A DNA stretch of 64,000 nucleotides from Nonomuraea maritima (GTDB lineage: Bacteria; Actinomycetota; Actinomycetes; Streptosporangiales; Streptosporangiaceae), in NCBI RefSeq assembly GCF_900100395.1, contig NZ_FNFB01000024.1, positions 1 to 64,000 of the forward strand, read 5' to 3'. The translations under genes were made by a program, and so were the position numbers. Each line of letters opens with the position of its first letter. Position 1 is the stretch's first letter. The notes under the pieces were generated by a model. That model had not been told where the DNA came from. It was given only the letters and a program-made list of their open reading frames with translations, and ran no database searches. Shown here in pieces: positions 26,407-35,096 of this stretch.

Positions 26407-27048
26407 ATGCCTGACTCGTCACCGTTCGCCGGGCTGCTCGCTCCAGCGGTCGCTGGACCTGCCCGGACGGGCGAGCCCACCGTGCCGGAGGAGATGCCCG
26501 TCGACGACCTTCGCACGCTGGTGCTGGACGCCAAGAGTGGCTGCAGCGAATCATTTGGCACGCTCTACGACCGCTACGTCGACCTGGTCTACCGCTACAT
26601 CTACTTCCGCGTCGGCTCCCACCCTCTCGCCGAGGACCTGACGAGCGAGACCTTCCTGCGGGCGTTACGCAAGATCGGCGACTTCACCTGGCAGGGACGC
26701 GACTTCGGGGCCTGGCTCGTCACCATCGCCAGGAACCTGGTGACCGACCACTTCAAGTCCGGCCGCTACCGGCTGGAGGTCACGACGGGCGAGGTGATCG
26801 ACGTCCCGCTCGACGGCGCCCACATCCCCGAGAACGCCGTCGTCGACGCCATCATCAACGACCGGGTGCTGCACGCCGTCCGAGACCTGAATCCCGAGCA
26901 GCAGGAGTGCGTCGTCCTGCGCTTCCTGCACGGCCTCTCGCTCGCGGAAACCGCGCTGATCATGGGGAAGAAGAGTGGAGCGATCAAAGCCCTGCAGTTC
27001 CGTGCCATCCGGACGCTGGCCAGGGCACTCAAGCACGATCTGGCGTAA
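26407..27048 (+). CDS. bldN: ECF RNA polymerase sigma factor BldN
   Basis: This 213-residue sigma factor has region 2 from residue 36 (DRYVDLVYRYIYFRVG; LTSETFLRALRKIGDFTWQG) and region 4 near the C-terminus (LNPEQQECVVLRFLHGLS; KSGAIKALQFRAIRTL). These blocks match Streptomyces BldN closely, as does the order bldN, then an anti-sigma gene, then a HAD gene. BldN drives chaplin, rodlin and other aerial-development genes. In Streptomyces it is made with an N-terminal pro-sequence of over 80 residues; here the extension is only about 35 residues, so processing may differ. AGGGAT precedes the ATG. Confidence 0.9.
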   Translation: MPDSSPFAGLLAPAVAGPARTGEPTVPEEMPVDDLRTLVLDAKSGCSESFGTLYDRYVDLVYRYIYFRVGSHPLAEDLTSETFLRALRKIGDFTWQGRDFGAWLVTIARNLVTDHFKSGRYRLEVTTGEVIDVPLDGAHIPENAVVDAIINDRVLHAVRDLNPEQQECVVLRFLHGLSLAETALIMGKKSGAIKALQFRAIRTLARALKHDLA

Positions 27049-27107
27049 CCTCCACCACTCGCTTCTCGTTGCACATACGTCACGACCGCATCGGTCAGGG
27101 GGCATTC

Positions 27108-27854
27108 ATGAGTAGGGCGCGCAAGCGGCGTGAGCGCGTGCTCGACCACCTCACCGAGCTGCGCGGGGTGCCGCTGGGCGGCGGCCCCGACCCCGCCTTC
27201 CGCGAACGGCTGCGCGCCGAGCTGGTCTCGGGCATCCGCCCCGAGCCCGCCGTACGACCCGAGCCCGCCGTACGGCCTGAGCCCTCGGTACGGCCCGAGC
27301 CGGGCGTACGGCCCGAGCCGGGCGTGCGGCCCGAGCCGGGCGTGCGGCCCGGGCGTGGTGGGCGCAGGGGCGTGGGGCCCGCGCACCGGCGGCCGTCGCG
27401 GCGCGGGGCCAGGCTGTCGCAGCTGGCCGCGCTGGGGCTCACGGTGGCGCTCGCCGTCTCGACCTTCGGCACCTACCGGGCCCTGCCCGGCGACCCGCTC
27501 TACCCGCTCAAGCGAGCCGTGGAGACCACGTTCGTCCGGCTGAGCCCCGACGACGCAGAACGCGGGCAGCGCGAGCTCGAATCGGCGCAGACCCGCGCCC
27601 GCGAGGTCGCCCGGCTGCTCGGCTCCGCCACCAGCGGCCCACTGATCGGCGGGACGCTGAAGGACATGGAGGAGTCGACGAAGGCGGGCATCAGCCGGCT
27701 GGAGCGCGCCGAGCCGCGCTCACTGAAGATCAAGAAATTCGCACGTGACCAGAAGGACACGGTAAAGCCCATGCTCCAGCAGCTGGACGAGTCTCAGCTG
27801 GCACAGGCGGAAAGCTATCTGGACTACATCGAAGGTCTGGTGGAGCCGGACTAG
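27108..27854 (+). CDS. rsbN: Membrane anti-sigma factor for BldN (RsbN-like, DUF5667)
   Basis: This protein of 248 residues starts at the ATG at 27108 behind AGGGGGC. Its position directly after bldN and its layout match RsbN, the membrane anti-sigma factor that sequesters BldN. The cytoplasmic N-terminal 40 residues (VLDHLTELRGVPLGGG; FRERLRAELV) would hold the sigma factor. Six RPEP-A/S/G-V hexapeptides (residues 44-79) form a linker. One membrane helix lies at about 103-120 (LSQLAALGLTVALAVSTF). The extracytoplasmic DUF5667 domain follows (LPGDPLYPLKRAVE). The repeats are not a general feature of the family. Confidence 0.85.
   Translation: MSRARKRRERVLDHLTELRGVPLGGGPDPAFRERLRAELVSGIRPEPAVRPEPAVRPEPSVRPEPGVRPEPGVRPEPGVRPGRGGRRGVGPAHRRPSRRGARLSQLAALGLTVALAVSTFGTYRALPGDPLYPLKRAVETTFVRLSPDDAERGQRELESAQTRAREVARLLGSATSGPLIGGTLKDMEESTKAGISRLERAEPRSLKIKKFARDQKDTVKPMLQQLDESQLAQAESYLDYIEGLVEPD
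27237..27344. repeat. 18-bp tandem repeat (hexapeptide) in rsbN
   Basis: Six in-frame 18-base units encode RPEPAV, RPEPAV, RPEPSV and three RPEPGV. The last three are nearly identical in DNA, which suggests recent slippage. The proline spacing would make an extended rod between the sigma-binding part and the membrane helix. Confidence 0.9.
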
Positions 27855-27872
27855 GAAAGTAAGCTGAACCGC

Positions 27873-28745
27873 ATGTGGCGGCTCATGCGAGGACGACAGG
27901 CAACCCGGCCGGAGGTCGCCGGCGAGGCCGCGGCACGCGCCGCGGTCACCGTTGCCCCGGTCGAGCCCGACCTCGACGCGGCGGCCTTCTTCGACGTCGA
28001 CAACACGATGATGCGCGGCGCGTCGATCTACCACTTCGCGCGCGGCCTGGCCACGCGTGGCATGTTCACCTCCTCCGACCTGTTCAAGTTCGCGGTGGGG
28101 CAGGCGGTGTTCCGACTGCGTGGCAACGAGAACCCCGAGCACATCGCGGTGGCCAGGGAGACCGCTCTGGCGTTCGTGGCCGGCACCAAGGTCGACGACG
28201 TCGTACGCCTGGGCGAGGAGATCTACGACGAGGTCATGGCCGACCGCATCTGGGGCGGCACGCGCGCGCTCGCGCAGAGCCACCTCGACGCCGGCCAGCG
28301 GGTGTGGCTGGTCACCGCCACCCCAATCGAGCTGGCCCGGGTCATCGCCCAGCGCCTCGGCCTGACCGGCGCGCTCGGCACGGTCGCCGAGACCCGCGAC
28401 GGCGTCTACACCGGGCGGCTGGTCGGCGACCTGCTCCACGGCCCGGCCAAGGCCGAGGCGGTGCGGGCGCTGGCCCGGCGCGAGGGCCTCGACCTCACCC
28501 GTTGCACCGCCTACAGCGACTCGGCCAACGACCTGCCGATGCTGTCGCTGGTGGGCAGCGCCGTGGCCATCAACCCCGACAGCGAGCTGCGCGAGCACGC
28601 GCGCAAGCACGACTGGCCGATCAAGGACTTCCGTACCGGACGCAAGGCGACGATGGCGGCGCTGCCCATCGCGGCCGGCGTGGGCGCCCTGGCGGGCAGC
28701 GTCGCCGCAGGCGTCGCCCTCCGCCGCCTCTACCGCGGCCGCTGA
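27873..28745 (+). CDS. HAD-IB family hydrolase (SerB-like phosphatase)
   Basis: This 290-residue protein has the HAD nucleophile motif [11 protein letters not shown], motif II in [10 protein letters not shown], a lysine in the KAEAVRAL segment and the acidic motif [10 protein letters not shown]. It belongs to subfamily IB, which includes phosphoserine phosphatase-like enzymes. The C-terminus carries a Gly/Ala-rich helix ([20 protein letters not shown]) that may sit in the membrane. TAAGCT ends 7 nt before the ATG, so it is probably leaderless and separately transcribed from rsbN. The order bldN-rsbN-HAD is conserved in Streptomyces. Confidence 0.88.
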   Translation: MWRLMRGRQATRPEVAGEAAARAAVTVAPVEPDLDAAAFFDVDNTMMRGASIYHFARGLATRGMFTSSDLFKFAVGQAVFRLRGNENPEHIAVARETALAFVAGTKVDDVVRLGEEIYDEVMADRIWGGTRALAQSHLDAGQRVWLVTATPIELARVIAQRLGLTGALGTVAETRDGVYTGRLVGDLLHGPAKAEAVRALARREGLDLTRCTAYSDSANDLPMLSLVGSAVAINPDSELREHARKHDWPIKDFRTGRKATMAALPIAAGVGALAGSVAAGVALRRLYRGR

Positions 28746-28761
28746 GCACAACCGCTCAGCG
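28740..28761. terminator. Bidirectional hairpin between HAD and LCP genes
   Basis: The 8-nt arms CGCTGAGC and GCTCAGCG surround a 6-nt loop. It covers the stop codons of both convergent genes, which are only 10 nt apart. Confidence 0.6.
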
Positions 28762-29775
28762 AAGTCCGGCGAAGAGACGGTCCGCGTCGGGTTGCTTCCA
28801 GACCAGGCGGTTCGGGTCGTCGGGGTGCGGCTGCCAGGGCACCGTGGTCGGCGTGAACCGCGCCCGCGACAGCTCGGTGGCGAGCTGGTACATCGACTCG
28901 ACGCTGAGGTCCGTGCGCACCGACGACCGCACCGCGGTCAGCGCCGCCTTCAGCGTGCCGGGATCGTCCAGCGTGCTCCTGGCCTTGCGCAGCATCGCCC
29001 GCACGAGCGTGTACTGCCGCTTGATGCGCGCCACGTCGCTCCCGTCGCCGTAACGACGCAGCCGGACGTAGCCGAGCGCCTCCTCACCGTTGAGATGCGA
29101 CGTGCCCGCGGGCAGCTTCAGCTTCGCCGCCCTGTCGTTCACCGGCAGGGGCAGGGTCACCGTCACCCCGCCGAGAGCGTCCACCACCTCCTTGAAGCCC
29201 GAGAAGTCCACCTCGACCGCGTGGTTCAGGCGCAGCCCCGTGAGCTCCTCCAGCGTCGTCCGCAGGCACGTGAGCCCTCCCGTCCGGTACGCCGAGTTGA
29301 TCAGGTCAGTGCGGGCCGGCGAGGAGCCGCACCGGGGGATGCGCACGATCGAGTCACGGGGGACGCTCACGACGGTCACCGTCGTCCGGTCCGCGGGCAG
29401 GTGCGCGATCCAGATGGTGTCGGCCCTGGCTCCGGCGTCGGCCATCCGCGGCCCGTACTCGGCGTTGCCCTCCCCCTCGCGGGTGTCGGAGCCGACGAGG
29501 AGCACGTTCAAGGCGCCGCTCATGTCCGCGGGCTCGGTGGCGACGACGGCGGGATTCCTGTCACGGCCGCCGGCCACGAGCACGACGGGCACGGCGACCG
29601 CGAAGGCGGTGGCGACGGCCACGAGCCCGGCCGCCCACCACCCGGCGATCCGTCCATGTGGCGCGCGTCGCCGGCGGCTGCCGTCGAGCAGGCGCTCCCG
29701 CTGACGGACGAGCGTCGGCGGCGGCTGGTGCTCCAGCTGTGCCCCGAGGTCGTGGAGCAGCTTCAGGTCGTCCAT
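28756..29775 (-). CDS. LCP (LytR-CpsA-Psr) family protein in an anti-sigma gene position
   Basis: The protein has 339 residues from the ATG at 29775; the open frame upstream is a shadow of the sigma gene. The cytoplasmic N-terminus MDDLKLLHDLGAQLEHQPPP resembles the CU044_5270-type membrane proteins that accompany ECF sigma factors. A membrane helix lies at about 44-68. The extracytoplasmic LCP domain starts NVLLVGSDTREG and includes SVPRDSIVRIP and DFSGFKEVVDALGGVTV. LCP enzymes transfer polyprenyl-linked glycopolymers to peptidoglycan. Two bases separate it from the ECF sigma gene. Confidence 0.85.
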   Translation of the reverse strand: MDDLKLLHDLGAQLEHQPPPTLVRQRERLLDGSRRRRAPHGRIAGWWAAGLVAVATAFAVAVPVVLVAGGRDRNPAVVATEPADMSGALNVLLVGSDTREGEGNAEYGPRMADAGARADTIWIAHLPADRTTVTVVSVPRDSIVRIPRCGSSPARTDLINSAYRTGGLTCLRTTLEELTGLRLNHAVEVDFSGFKEVVDALGGVTVTLPLPVNDRAAKLKLPAGTSHLNGEEALGYVRLRRYGDGSDVARIKRQYTLVRAMLRKARSTLDDPGTLKAALTAVRSSVRTDLSVESMYQLATELSRARFTPTTVPWQPHPDDPNRLVWKQPDADRLFAGLR

Positions 29776-29777
29776 CG

Positions 29778-30356
29778 TCACTCCTCCTCCACGGGGTTGG
29801 TGTCGCCGAGCGCGGCCCGTACCTTCCGCCGGCCCCTGTTGAGGCGGGAGCGCACGGTGCCGACGGGGATGCCGAGCGCCTGCGCGACCTCCTCGTACGT
29901 GAGGTCTCCCCAGGCGATCAGGAGGAGCACGTCGCGGTCCTTGGCCGGCAGCGCGGCCAGCGCGCCCGCGAGGTCGGCCCGTACGGCCTGGGCGCTCACA
30001 CCCGCGGCCACCCGGTCGGCGGGCGACTCGACAGCGGAGTCGACGGGCGCGCGCAGCAGGGCGCGGTAGCGGGCCGCCTCCTTGCGGTGGTGCCGGGAGA
30101 CGAGCTTGGTGAGGATGCCGAACAGCCACGGCCGGGCGTCGGTATAAATCAGGTCGTAGCTACGGCGGCGGGAGAAGGCGATGAGGAACGTCTCCCCGAC
30201 GAGGTCCTCGGCGTGGTCGGGGCCGAGGCGTTTGGCGACGTACCGGTACAGCATCGCGGAGTAGCGGTCGAAGAGCTCGGCGAACGCCTCTGGTTCGGTC
30301 AACGAGGCGCTCACGAGCTCGGAGTCCGCTCCCCTGACGGCGGGGTGCGTGATCAT
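29778..30356 (-). CDS. ECF-type RNA polymerase sigma factor
   Basis: This 192-residue sigma-70 family protein has region 2 (FAELFDRYSAMLYRYVAKRL; AEDLVGETFLIAFSRR) and region 4 (LPAKDRDVLLLIAWGDLTYE; GIPVGTVRSRLNRGRRKV). It is followed after 2 nt by the membrane LCP protein, in the slot where an anti-sigma factor normally stands. It probably responds to envelope state. No promoter autoregulation site could be identified. Confidence 0.92.
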   Translation of the reverse strand: MITHPAVRGADSELVSASLTEPEAFAELFDRYSAMLYRYVAKRLGPDHAEDLVGETFLIAFSRRRSYDLIYTDARPWLFGILTKLVSRHHRKEAARYRALLRAPVDSAVESPADRVAAGVSAQAVRADLAGALAALPAKDRDVLLLIAWGDLTYEEVAQALGIPVGTVRSRLNRGRRKVRAALGDTNPVEEE

Positions 30357-30428
30357 CTCCGCCCTTCGGTGGGGGATGGGTCACGCATGTCTTGCCGTGA
30401 CCCGCCCTCCGGGTTCACGGCGCGCGGG

Positions 30429-31334
30429 TCAGAAGAACGGCGGGAAGGCGTGGCCGCGGCGCAGCCGCAGCTCGTTGAGCAGTTGCTGGATGGCTTCGCG
30501 CACGTGGTCGGTGAGGTTGAACACGAGCATGGGGTCGTCGGCCGCCGACGGGTCGTACTCGTCGGTACGGATCGGCTCGCCGAACTCGATCATCCACTTC
30601 GACGGCAGCGGCACGAGCCCGAGCGGCCCGAACAGCGGGAAGAACGGGGTGATCGGCAGGTAGGGGACGCCGAGCGCGCGCGCCAGGACCTTCAGGTCGC
30701 CGATCTTGGGGTAGATCTCCTCGGCCCCGACGATGGCGGTGGGCACGATCGGCACCCCGGCCCGGATGGCCGAGGCCACGAAACCGCCCCGCCCGAAGCG
30801 CTGCAGCTCGTAGCGTTCGGAGAACGCCTTGCCGACGCCCTTGAAGCCCTCGGGGAACACCCCGACCAGTTCGCCCTTGCGCAGCAGCCGGTCGGCGTCC
30901 TCGGGACAGGCGAGGGTGTGGCCGGTCTTGCGCGACAGGTGGCTGAGCACCGGCAGTTGGTAGACCAGGTCGGCGCCGAGCAGCCGCAGCGCCCTGCCGA
31001 CCTCGTCGTGCATCGCGACCTGCAGCATCAGCGCGTCGACCGGCAGCGTGCCTGAGTGGTTGGCGACGACGAGCGCCCCGCCCTCGCGGGGGACGTTCTG
31101 CAGCTCGACCGGCTCGACCCGGAACCAGCGGCGGTAGATCGGCCGCAACATCTCGAGCACGACCTTGTCGGTCAGCTCGGGGTCGTAGCCGAACTCGTCG
31201 ACCTCGTAGTCGCCCGTGAGACGCCGGCGCAGGAAGGCGAGGGCCTTGGCCAGCGGCTCCGGCTCGGCGTACGACGGCGCGGTGGTGATGGGGATCACCC
31301 GGCCCTCTTCGCGTTCGTGGGCGACGTCCGTCAC
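30429..31334 (-). CDS. Lysophospholipid acyltransferase (PlsC) family protein
   Basis: This 301-residue protein has the H-x4-D acyltransferase motif VVANHSGTLPVDALML and the acyl-acceptor motif VGVFPEGFKGVGK. It likely transfers acyl chains to lysophosphatidic acid or a related lipid at the membrane. The GTG start overlaps the stop of the SDR gene (GTGA). The same gene order (small bS22 gene, SDR, acyltransferase) is typical of actinomycetes near bldN. Confidence 0.88.
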   Translation of the reverse strand: MTDVAHEREEGRVIPITTAPSYAEPEPLAKALAFLRRRLTGDYEVDEFGYDPELTDKVVLEMLRPIYRRWFRVEPVELQNVPREGGALVVANHSGTLPVDALMLQVAMHDEVGRALRLLGADLVYQLPVLSHLSRKTGHTLACPEDADRLLRKGELVGVFPEGFKGVGKAFSERYELQRFGRGGFVASAIRAGVPIVPTAIVGAEEIYPKIGDLKVLARALGVPYLPITPFFPLFGPLGLVPLPSKWMIEFGEPIRTDEYDPSAADDPMLVFNLTDHVREAIQQLLNELRLRRGHAFPPFF

Positions 31335-32326
31335 CGGGCACCTCCGACGGGCCGCAGCCCGTGCGCGCGCAGGTAGTCGTCGAACGCCGCCCCGGTGGAG
31401 AACTTGGGCCGCCAGCCCAGCTCCAGCTCGAGTCTGGTGGTGTCGACCACACGGCCGTAGCTCATCAACCTGACCTGCTCCGGGGAGTACTCGACCAGAC
31501 CCAGCCTGCGTACGGTGTCGCCCAGCGCCCTGAAGGCGGGCGAGAACAGCGGCAGCGGCGCCCGCCCCGCCCTGCGCACGCACTGCGACAGCAGCAGCAC
31601 GCCGGCCCCGGCCACGTTGTACGTGCCGGGGTGGTCCTCGGTCGCCATCCGGCGCAACACCTCGACCGCGTCGTCCTCGTGGACGAACTGCAGCCTCGGG
31701 TCAAAGCCGAACACGGTCGGCTGCACCGGCTGGGTGAAGTAACGCGTCAGCGGCGAGTCGACGCCCGGACCCATGAAGTTGGCGAACCGCAGCAACGACA
31801 CCGTCACGTCGGGACGGCGTCGCGCGAACCCCCGGACATACCCCTCGACCTCGGCGGCGTCCTTGGCGTAGCCATGGACGGGACCGCCGACGTTGGGCTC
31901 CAGGTCTTCGGTGAACACCGCGGGATCCCTCGGCGACGAGCCGTAGACGGCGGTGGTGGAGCGGACCACCACGCGCCGCACGCCCGCCGACCGCTGACAG
32001 GCACCGAGCAGTTGCATGGTGCCGATGACGTTGTGCTCTTTCATGGCCGTCCGCCCGCCACTCCGCGAGGGAGCGCTGACGAGGCTCATGTGCACGACCG
32101 TGTCGATGTCCGCGGCCTCGATCACCTCGGCGATGTCGGAACTGCGCAGATCGACCCGTACGAACTCGGTCCGGCCGAGGGATACGCCGCCGTCCCGCGT
32201 CAGCGTGGGGGGCGGAACGGTGTCCACTCCGATGACACGGGAGATGCCGGGATCTGCTGCCAGAACACTCGCCACCCGGGCGCCTATGTGGCGCGAGACC
32301 CCGGTGACTAGCACGGTGTGGGTCAT
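31331..32326 (-). CDS. NAD-dependent epimerase/dehydratase (SDR family)
   Basis: This 331-residue extended short-chain dehydrogenase has the Rossmann motif VLVTGVSRHIGARVASVL at the N-terminus; the second glycine of the usual G-x-x-G-x-x-G is replaced. An active-site-like segment is STTAVYGSSP, with YAKDAAEVEG later. The substrate cannot be read. It is coupled to the downstream acyltransferase, so a role in lipid or glycolipid modification is possible. Its start lies 22 nt after the bS22 gene. Confidence 0.85.
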   Translation of the reverse strand: MTHTVLVTGVSRHIGARVASVLAADPGISRVIGVDTVPPPTLTRDGGVSLGRTEFVRVDLRSSDIAEVIEAADIDTVVHMSLVSAPSRSGGRTAMKEHNVIGTMQLLGACQRSAGVRRVVVRSTTAVYGSSPRDPAVFTEDLEPNVGGPVHGYAKDAAEVEGYVRGFARRRPDVTVSLLRFANFMGPGVDSPLTRYFTQPVQPTVFGFDPRLQFVHEDDAVEVLRRMATEDHPGTYNVAGAGVLLLSQCVRRAGRAPLPLFSPAFRALGDTVRRLGLVEYSPEQVRLMSYGRVVDTTRLELELGWRPKFSTGAAFDDYLRAHGLRPVGGAR

Positions 32327-32348
32327 CAGCGCCTCGCAGCCGGCGTGG

Positions 32349-32447
32349 TTACTTCTTGTTACGCCGCTGGATGCGCGTCTTCTTGAGCAGCTTGCGGTGC
32401 TTCTTCTTAGCCATCCGCTTGCGGCGCTTCTTGATCACAGAGCCCAC
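32349..32447 (-). CDS. 30S ribosomal protein bS22 (AURKAIP1/COX24-type)
   Basis: This very small gene encodes 32 residues, beginning [19 protein letters not shown] and ending RRNKK from a GTG start. It is almost identical in pattern to bS22, the tiny basic protein found near the decoding centre of mycobacterial ribosomes. More than half of the residues are Lys or Arg. It is 22 nt before the SDR gene and probably shares its transcript. Confidence 0.88.
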   Translation of the reverse strand: MGSVIKKRRKRMAKKKHRKLLKKTRIQRRNKK

Positions 32448-32617
32448 GGGACCCCCAGGTGGAGAAACAGTCTGAACCGGAGTGCGAGCGCACACCGGCT
32501 CACAGACTACCGGCGATCCATGGTAGATCGCCCCACGGGGGGTGAAAGCCCGGACGCGCCGCGGCCTCCGGGCCTCCCCGCGACAGCACTCACGGCACCG
32601 CTTGATGTGCCGCTACG

Positions 32618-32821
32618 TCAACCCGCCTCGATGTAGGCCTCCCGAAGATAGTCGTGTACCGCCTGCTCAGGGACCCTGAACGAGCGGCCGACGCGGATGG
32701 CCGGCAGCTCACCCGAGTGGACGAGCCGGTACACCGTCATCTTGGACACCCTCATGACCGTAGCCACTTCCGCAACGGTCAGGAACTTCACCTCGCTGAG
32801 AGGTCTTTCGCCTGCACCCAT
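32618..32821 (-). CDS. Excisionase-type helix-turn-helix protein (BdtA-like)
   Basis: This 67-residue protein from the ATG at 32821 (preceded by GAAGAGGCG) is a single winged helix-turn-helix: FLTVAEVATVMRVSKMTVYR, LVHSGELPAIRVGRSFRVPE. In S. coelicolor the homologous gene bdtA lies near bldN, and the position here agrees. It is a chromosomal regulator rather than a phage excisionase, since no integrase is near. Its targets are unknown. Confidence 0.82.
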   Translation of the reverse strand: MGAGERPLSEVKFLTVAEVATVMRVSKMTVYRLVHSGELPAIRVGRSFRVPEQAVHDYLREAYIEAG

Positions 32822-33133
32822 CGGACGCCTCTTCCGCACGTGTTTCCGGGTTATCCCCACTGGTGCCATTGCTCACGCACGTGTACTGCCGTCAGCGTAA
32901 GTCGGGACTCCGGGTGCGCAAACCCCCTATTTTCTCAGTCGCCGGAGCCGACTGTCAGGCGAACCAGCAAAATCGCTGGCCAGCAGCCAGGCCGAGCACC
33001 TCACTTGGACGGTGGAACTGTCCAAGCTGCCACACATAAGAGTCGCCCGAGACGCGTCAAAAGTTGGCAATGGGACAGCGAGCCCCTTGGAATGCAGGCG
33101 CGAAAAGACGGTATCGGGAGGGCCGAATTCGAC
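32822..33133. other. Intergenic stretch upstream of the BdtA-like gene
   Basis: About 310 bases hold no convincing gene. The composition is less GC-rich than its flanks and should include the promoter of the minus-strand bdtA-like gene and the 3' end region of the next minus-strand gene. I see no strong hairpin with a T-tract. Confidence 0.4.
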
Positions 33134-33916
33134 TCAAAGGGCTCGTGAGACTTCTGTGACGAGCCGATCGATCAGCGGAGCGTAATAGCGCGGCAACACA
33201 TTGTCATCGAGCGGTACGACGACGTCGAGCTTGCCCTCGGCTTCTCCCACGAACAGACCCGGGTCGTTGCAGTCGGCGAACGCCACCGTCGGCACGCCGG
33301 CGTCACCGGCCGCCCCTGCCCAGCCGTGGTCGGCGATGACGAGGTCGGGCAGGTCGCCGTCGAGCTCGTCGAGCATGTGGCGCATCGGGTCGGCGTCGTG
33401 GGTGTGCACGAGGTTGCCCTTGTCGTCGAGCATGGCGACGTCCTGCAGATAGCGGATCCGGCGCGGGCGCCCGAACCCGGCCCCGGTGTACGTCCAGCCC
33501 TCCGCGGGCGTCAGCAGGAGGGCGCCGCGCGCCACGCACAGGGAGGCGAGCGACAGGTGGACGGTCAGCAGCCCGGTGGGGTGGCCGGTGGCGAGGAGGA
33601 TGCGCGGCCGGGGCTCCGACAGGGCGGCCGCGATGCGCCCGGCCATGGCGTCGATCGCGTCGATCGTGCGGTCGGGGTCGATGGTGTCCTGGCCCCAGCG
33701 GTGGTCGGGGTCGGCCACCACACCCGCCGACTTGGCCATCAGCGCCAGGATGTCGCGGTACGCCCACGGCTGGTCGAAGGTCAGACCGAGCGCGTAGTAG
33801 GGGTCGCCGTTGGCGAGGGAGCTGTAGTGGTCGAGGTTGTTCTCGCGAGAGGTCGCGACATCACCGGCGATACGGGTCTGGACAAGATGCTCACGGAGTT
33901 CGTCGCGGCTCAGCAC
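33134..33916 (-). CDS. Conserved actinobacterial protein (phosphatase-annotated family)
   Basis: The protein has 260 residues from a GTG behind GAGGAAAG; the frame continues upstream without support. Recognisable parts are LDHYSSLANGDPYYALGLTF near the N-terminus, RILLATGHPTGLL in the middle and VIADHGWAGAAGDAG, then AFADCNDPGLFVGEAEG near the end. Homologues in Streptomyces are annotated as phosphatase and often follow acuC, as here (16-nt gap). I cannot name the catalytic residues, so the activity is uncertain. Confidence 0.7.
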   Translation of the reverse strand: MLSRDELREHLVQTRIAGDVATSRENNLDHYSSLANGDPYYALGLTFDQPWAYRDILALMAKSAGVVADPDHRWGQDTIDPDRTIDAIDAMAGRIAAALSEPRPRILLATGHPTGLLTVHLSLASLCVARGALLLTPAEGWTYTGAGFGRPRRIRYLQDVAMLDDKGNLVHTHDADPMRHMLDELDGDLPDLVIADHGWAGAAGDAGVPTVAFADCNDPGLFVGEAEGKLDVVVPLDDNVLPRYYAPLIDRLVTEVSRAL

Positions 33917-33932
33917 TGCTTCTTTCCTCAGT

Positions 33933-35096
33933 TCAGGGCATCGGATCGAGGCCGTGCAGGGGGAAGACCGCATTTCGGGTCGCCATGACAGCACGGTCAA
34001 TGGGGTCCGCAGGGTCATAACCGCCGGACAAATCCCGAAATTCCGGGTGTCGTCCGTCTGTCATGGTCAGCGGCGGGATCTCACCCGTCCGCTCCCGTAC
34101 GTACTGGCGCCAGCCCTCGGGGGTCGGGGTGGCCGGGTCGATCGGCTCTCCGGCGGCCTCGGCGAGCAGGTGGGTCCAGGCCCGCGGCACGACCTGGACG
34201 AGCTCGTAACCGCCGCCGCCGGTCGCGATCCACCGGCCGCCCGCCGTCTCGTGGGCCAGGCGGTGCAGGGCGGCGTACGCGGTGCGCTGGCCGTCGAGGC
34301 TCAGCATCAGGTTGGCCAGCGGGTCGAGCGCGTGGCTGTCGCAGCCGTGCTGCGTCACGAGGATCTCCGGCGCGAACGCGCGCAGCAACGGCGGCACGAC
34401 CGCGTGGAAGGCGCGCAGCCAGCCCGCGTCACCGCAGCCGGCCGGGAGCGCGACGTTGACGGACGTGCCCTCGGCGCCGGTCTCCTCGGGGAACCCCGTG
34501 CCGGGGAAGAGCGTGCGCGGGCTCTCGTGGAGGCTGATCGTCAGCACCCGGGGATCGTCGTAGAAGACCGCCTGCACCCCGTCGCCGTGGTGGACGTCGA
34601 CGTCGACGTACGCGATCCGCTCGACGCCCTGACGCAGCAGCCAGGCGATGGCGAGGGCCGGGTCGTTGTAGACGCAGAAGCCGCTGGCCAGCCCCGGCAT
34701 GGCGTGGTGGAGCCCGCCCGCCACGTTGACCGCGTGCTCGGCCGAGCCCTCCCACACCGAGCGGGCGGCGGCCAGCGAGGCGCCCGCGATCAGCGCGGAC
34801 GCCTCGTGGACGCCCTTGAAAGCCGGGTTGTCGACGGTGCCGAGCCCCGTGCCGGCGTCGGGCAGCCCCGAGGCGGACACCCGCTTGACGGCCTCGATGT
34901 AGCCCGGCTGGTGGACCATGGTCAGCTCGTCGTCGCTCGCGGGGACGCAGCCGACCGTCTCGATCTTGTCGAGCACGCCGAGCTGACGGGCGAGCGCCAT
35001 GGTCAGCTCGACCCTGACGGGGGCCAGCGGGTGGCCGGGGCCGAAGTCGTAGGTGGTCAGCGCGTCGTCCCAGACCACCCGTGCCGATCGGCTCAT
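33933..35096 (-). CDS. acuC: Acetoin utilization protein AcuC-like histone deacetylase family enzyme
   Basis: This 387-residue protein belongs to the class I histone-deacetylase fold. The zinc/catalytic signature is YVDVDVHHGDGVQAVFYDDP, with further conserved segments GGLHHAMPG, SLHESPRTLFPGTG and VTQHGCDSHALDPLANL. In bacteria AcuC removes acetyl groups from lysines, including those of acetyl-CoA synthetase. GGAGGGAC precedes the ATG. It probably forms a two-gene unit with the following phosphatase-annotated gene. Confidence 0.9.
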   Translation of the reverse strand: MSRSARVVWDDALTTYDFGPGHPLAPVRVELTMALARQLGVLDKIETVGCVPASDDELTMVHQPGYIEAVKRVSASGLPDAGTGLGTVDNPAFKGVHEASALIAGASLAAARSVWEGSAEHAVNVAGGLHHAMPGLASGFCVYNDPALAIAWLLRQGVERIAYVDVDVHHGDGVQAVFYDDPRVLTISLHESPRTLFPGTGFPEETGAEGTSVNVALPAGCGDAGWLRAFHAVVPPLLRAFAPEILVTQHGCDSHALDPLANLMLSLDGQRTAYAALHRLAHETAGGRWIATGGGGYELVQVVPRAWTHLLAEAAGEPIDPATPTPEGWRQYVRERTGEIPPLTMTDGRHPEFRDLSGGYDPADPIDRAVMATRNAVFPLHGLDPMP

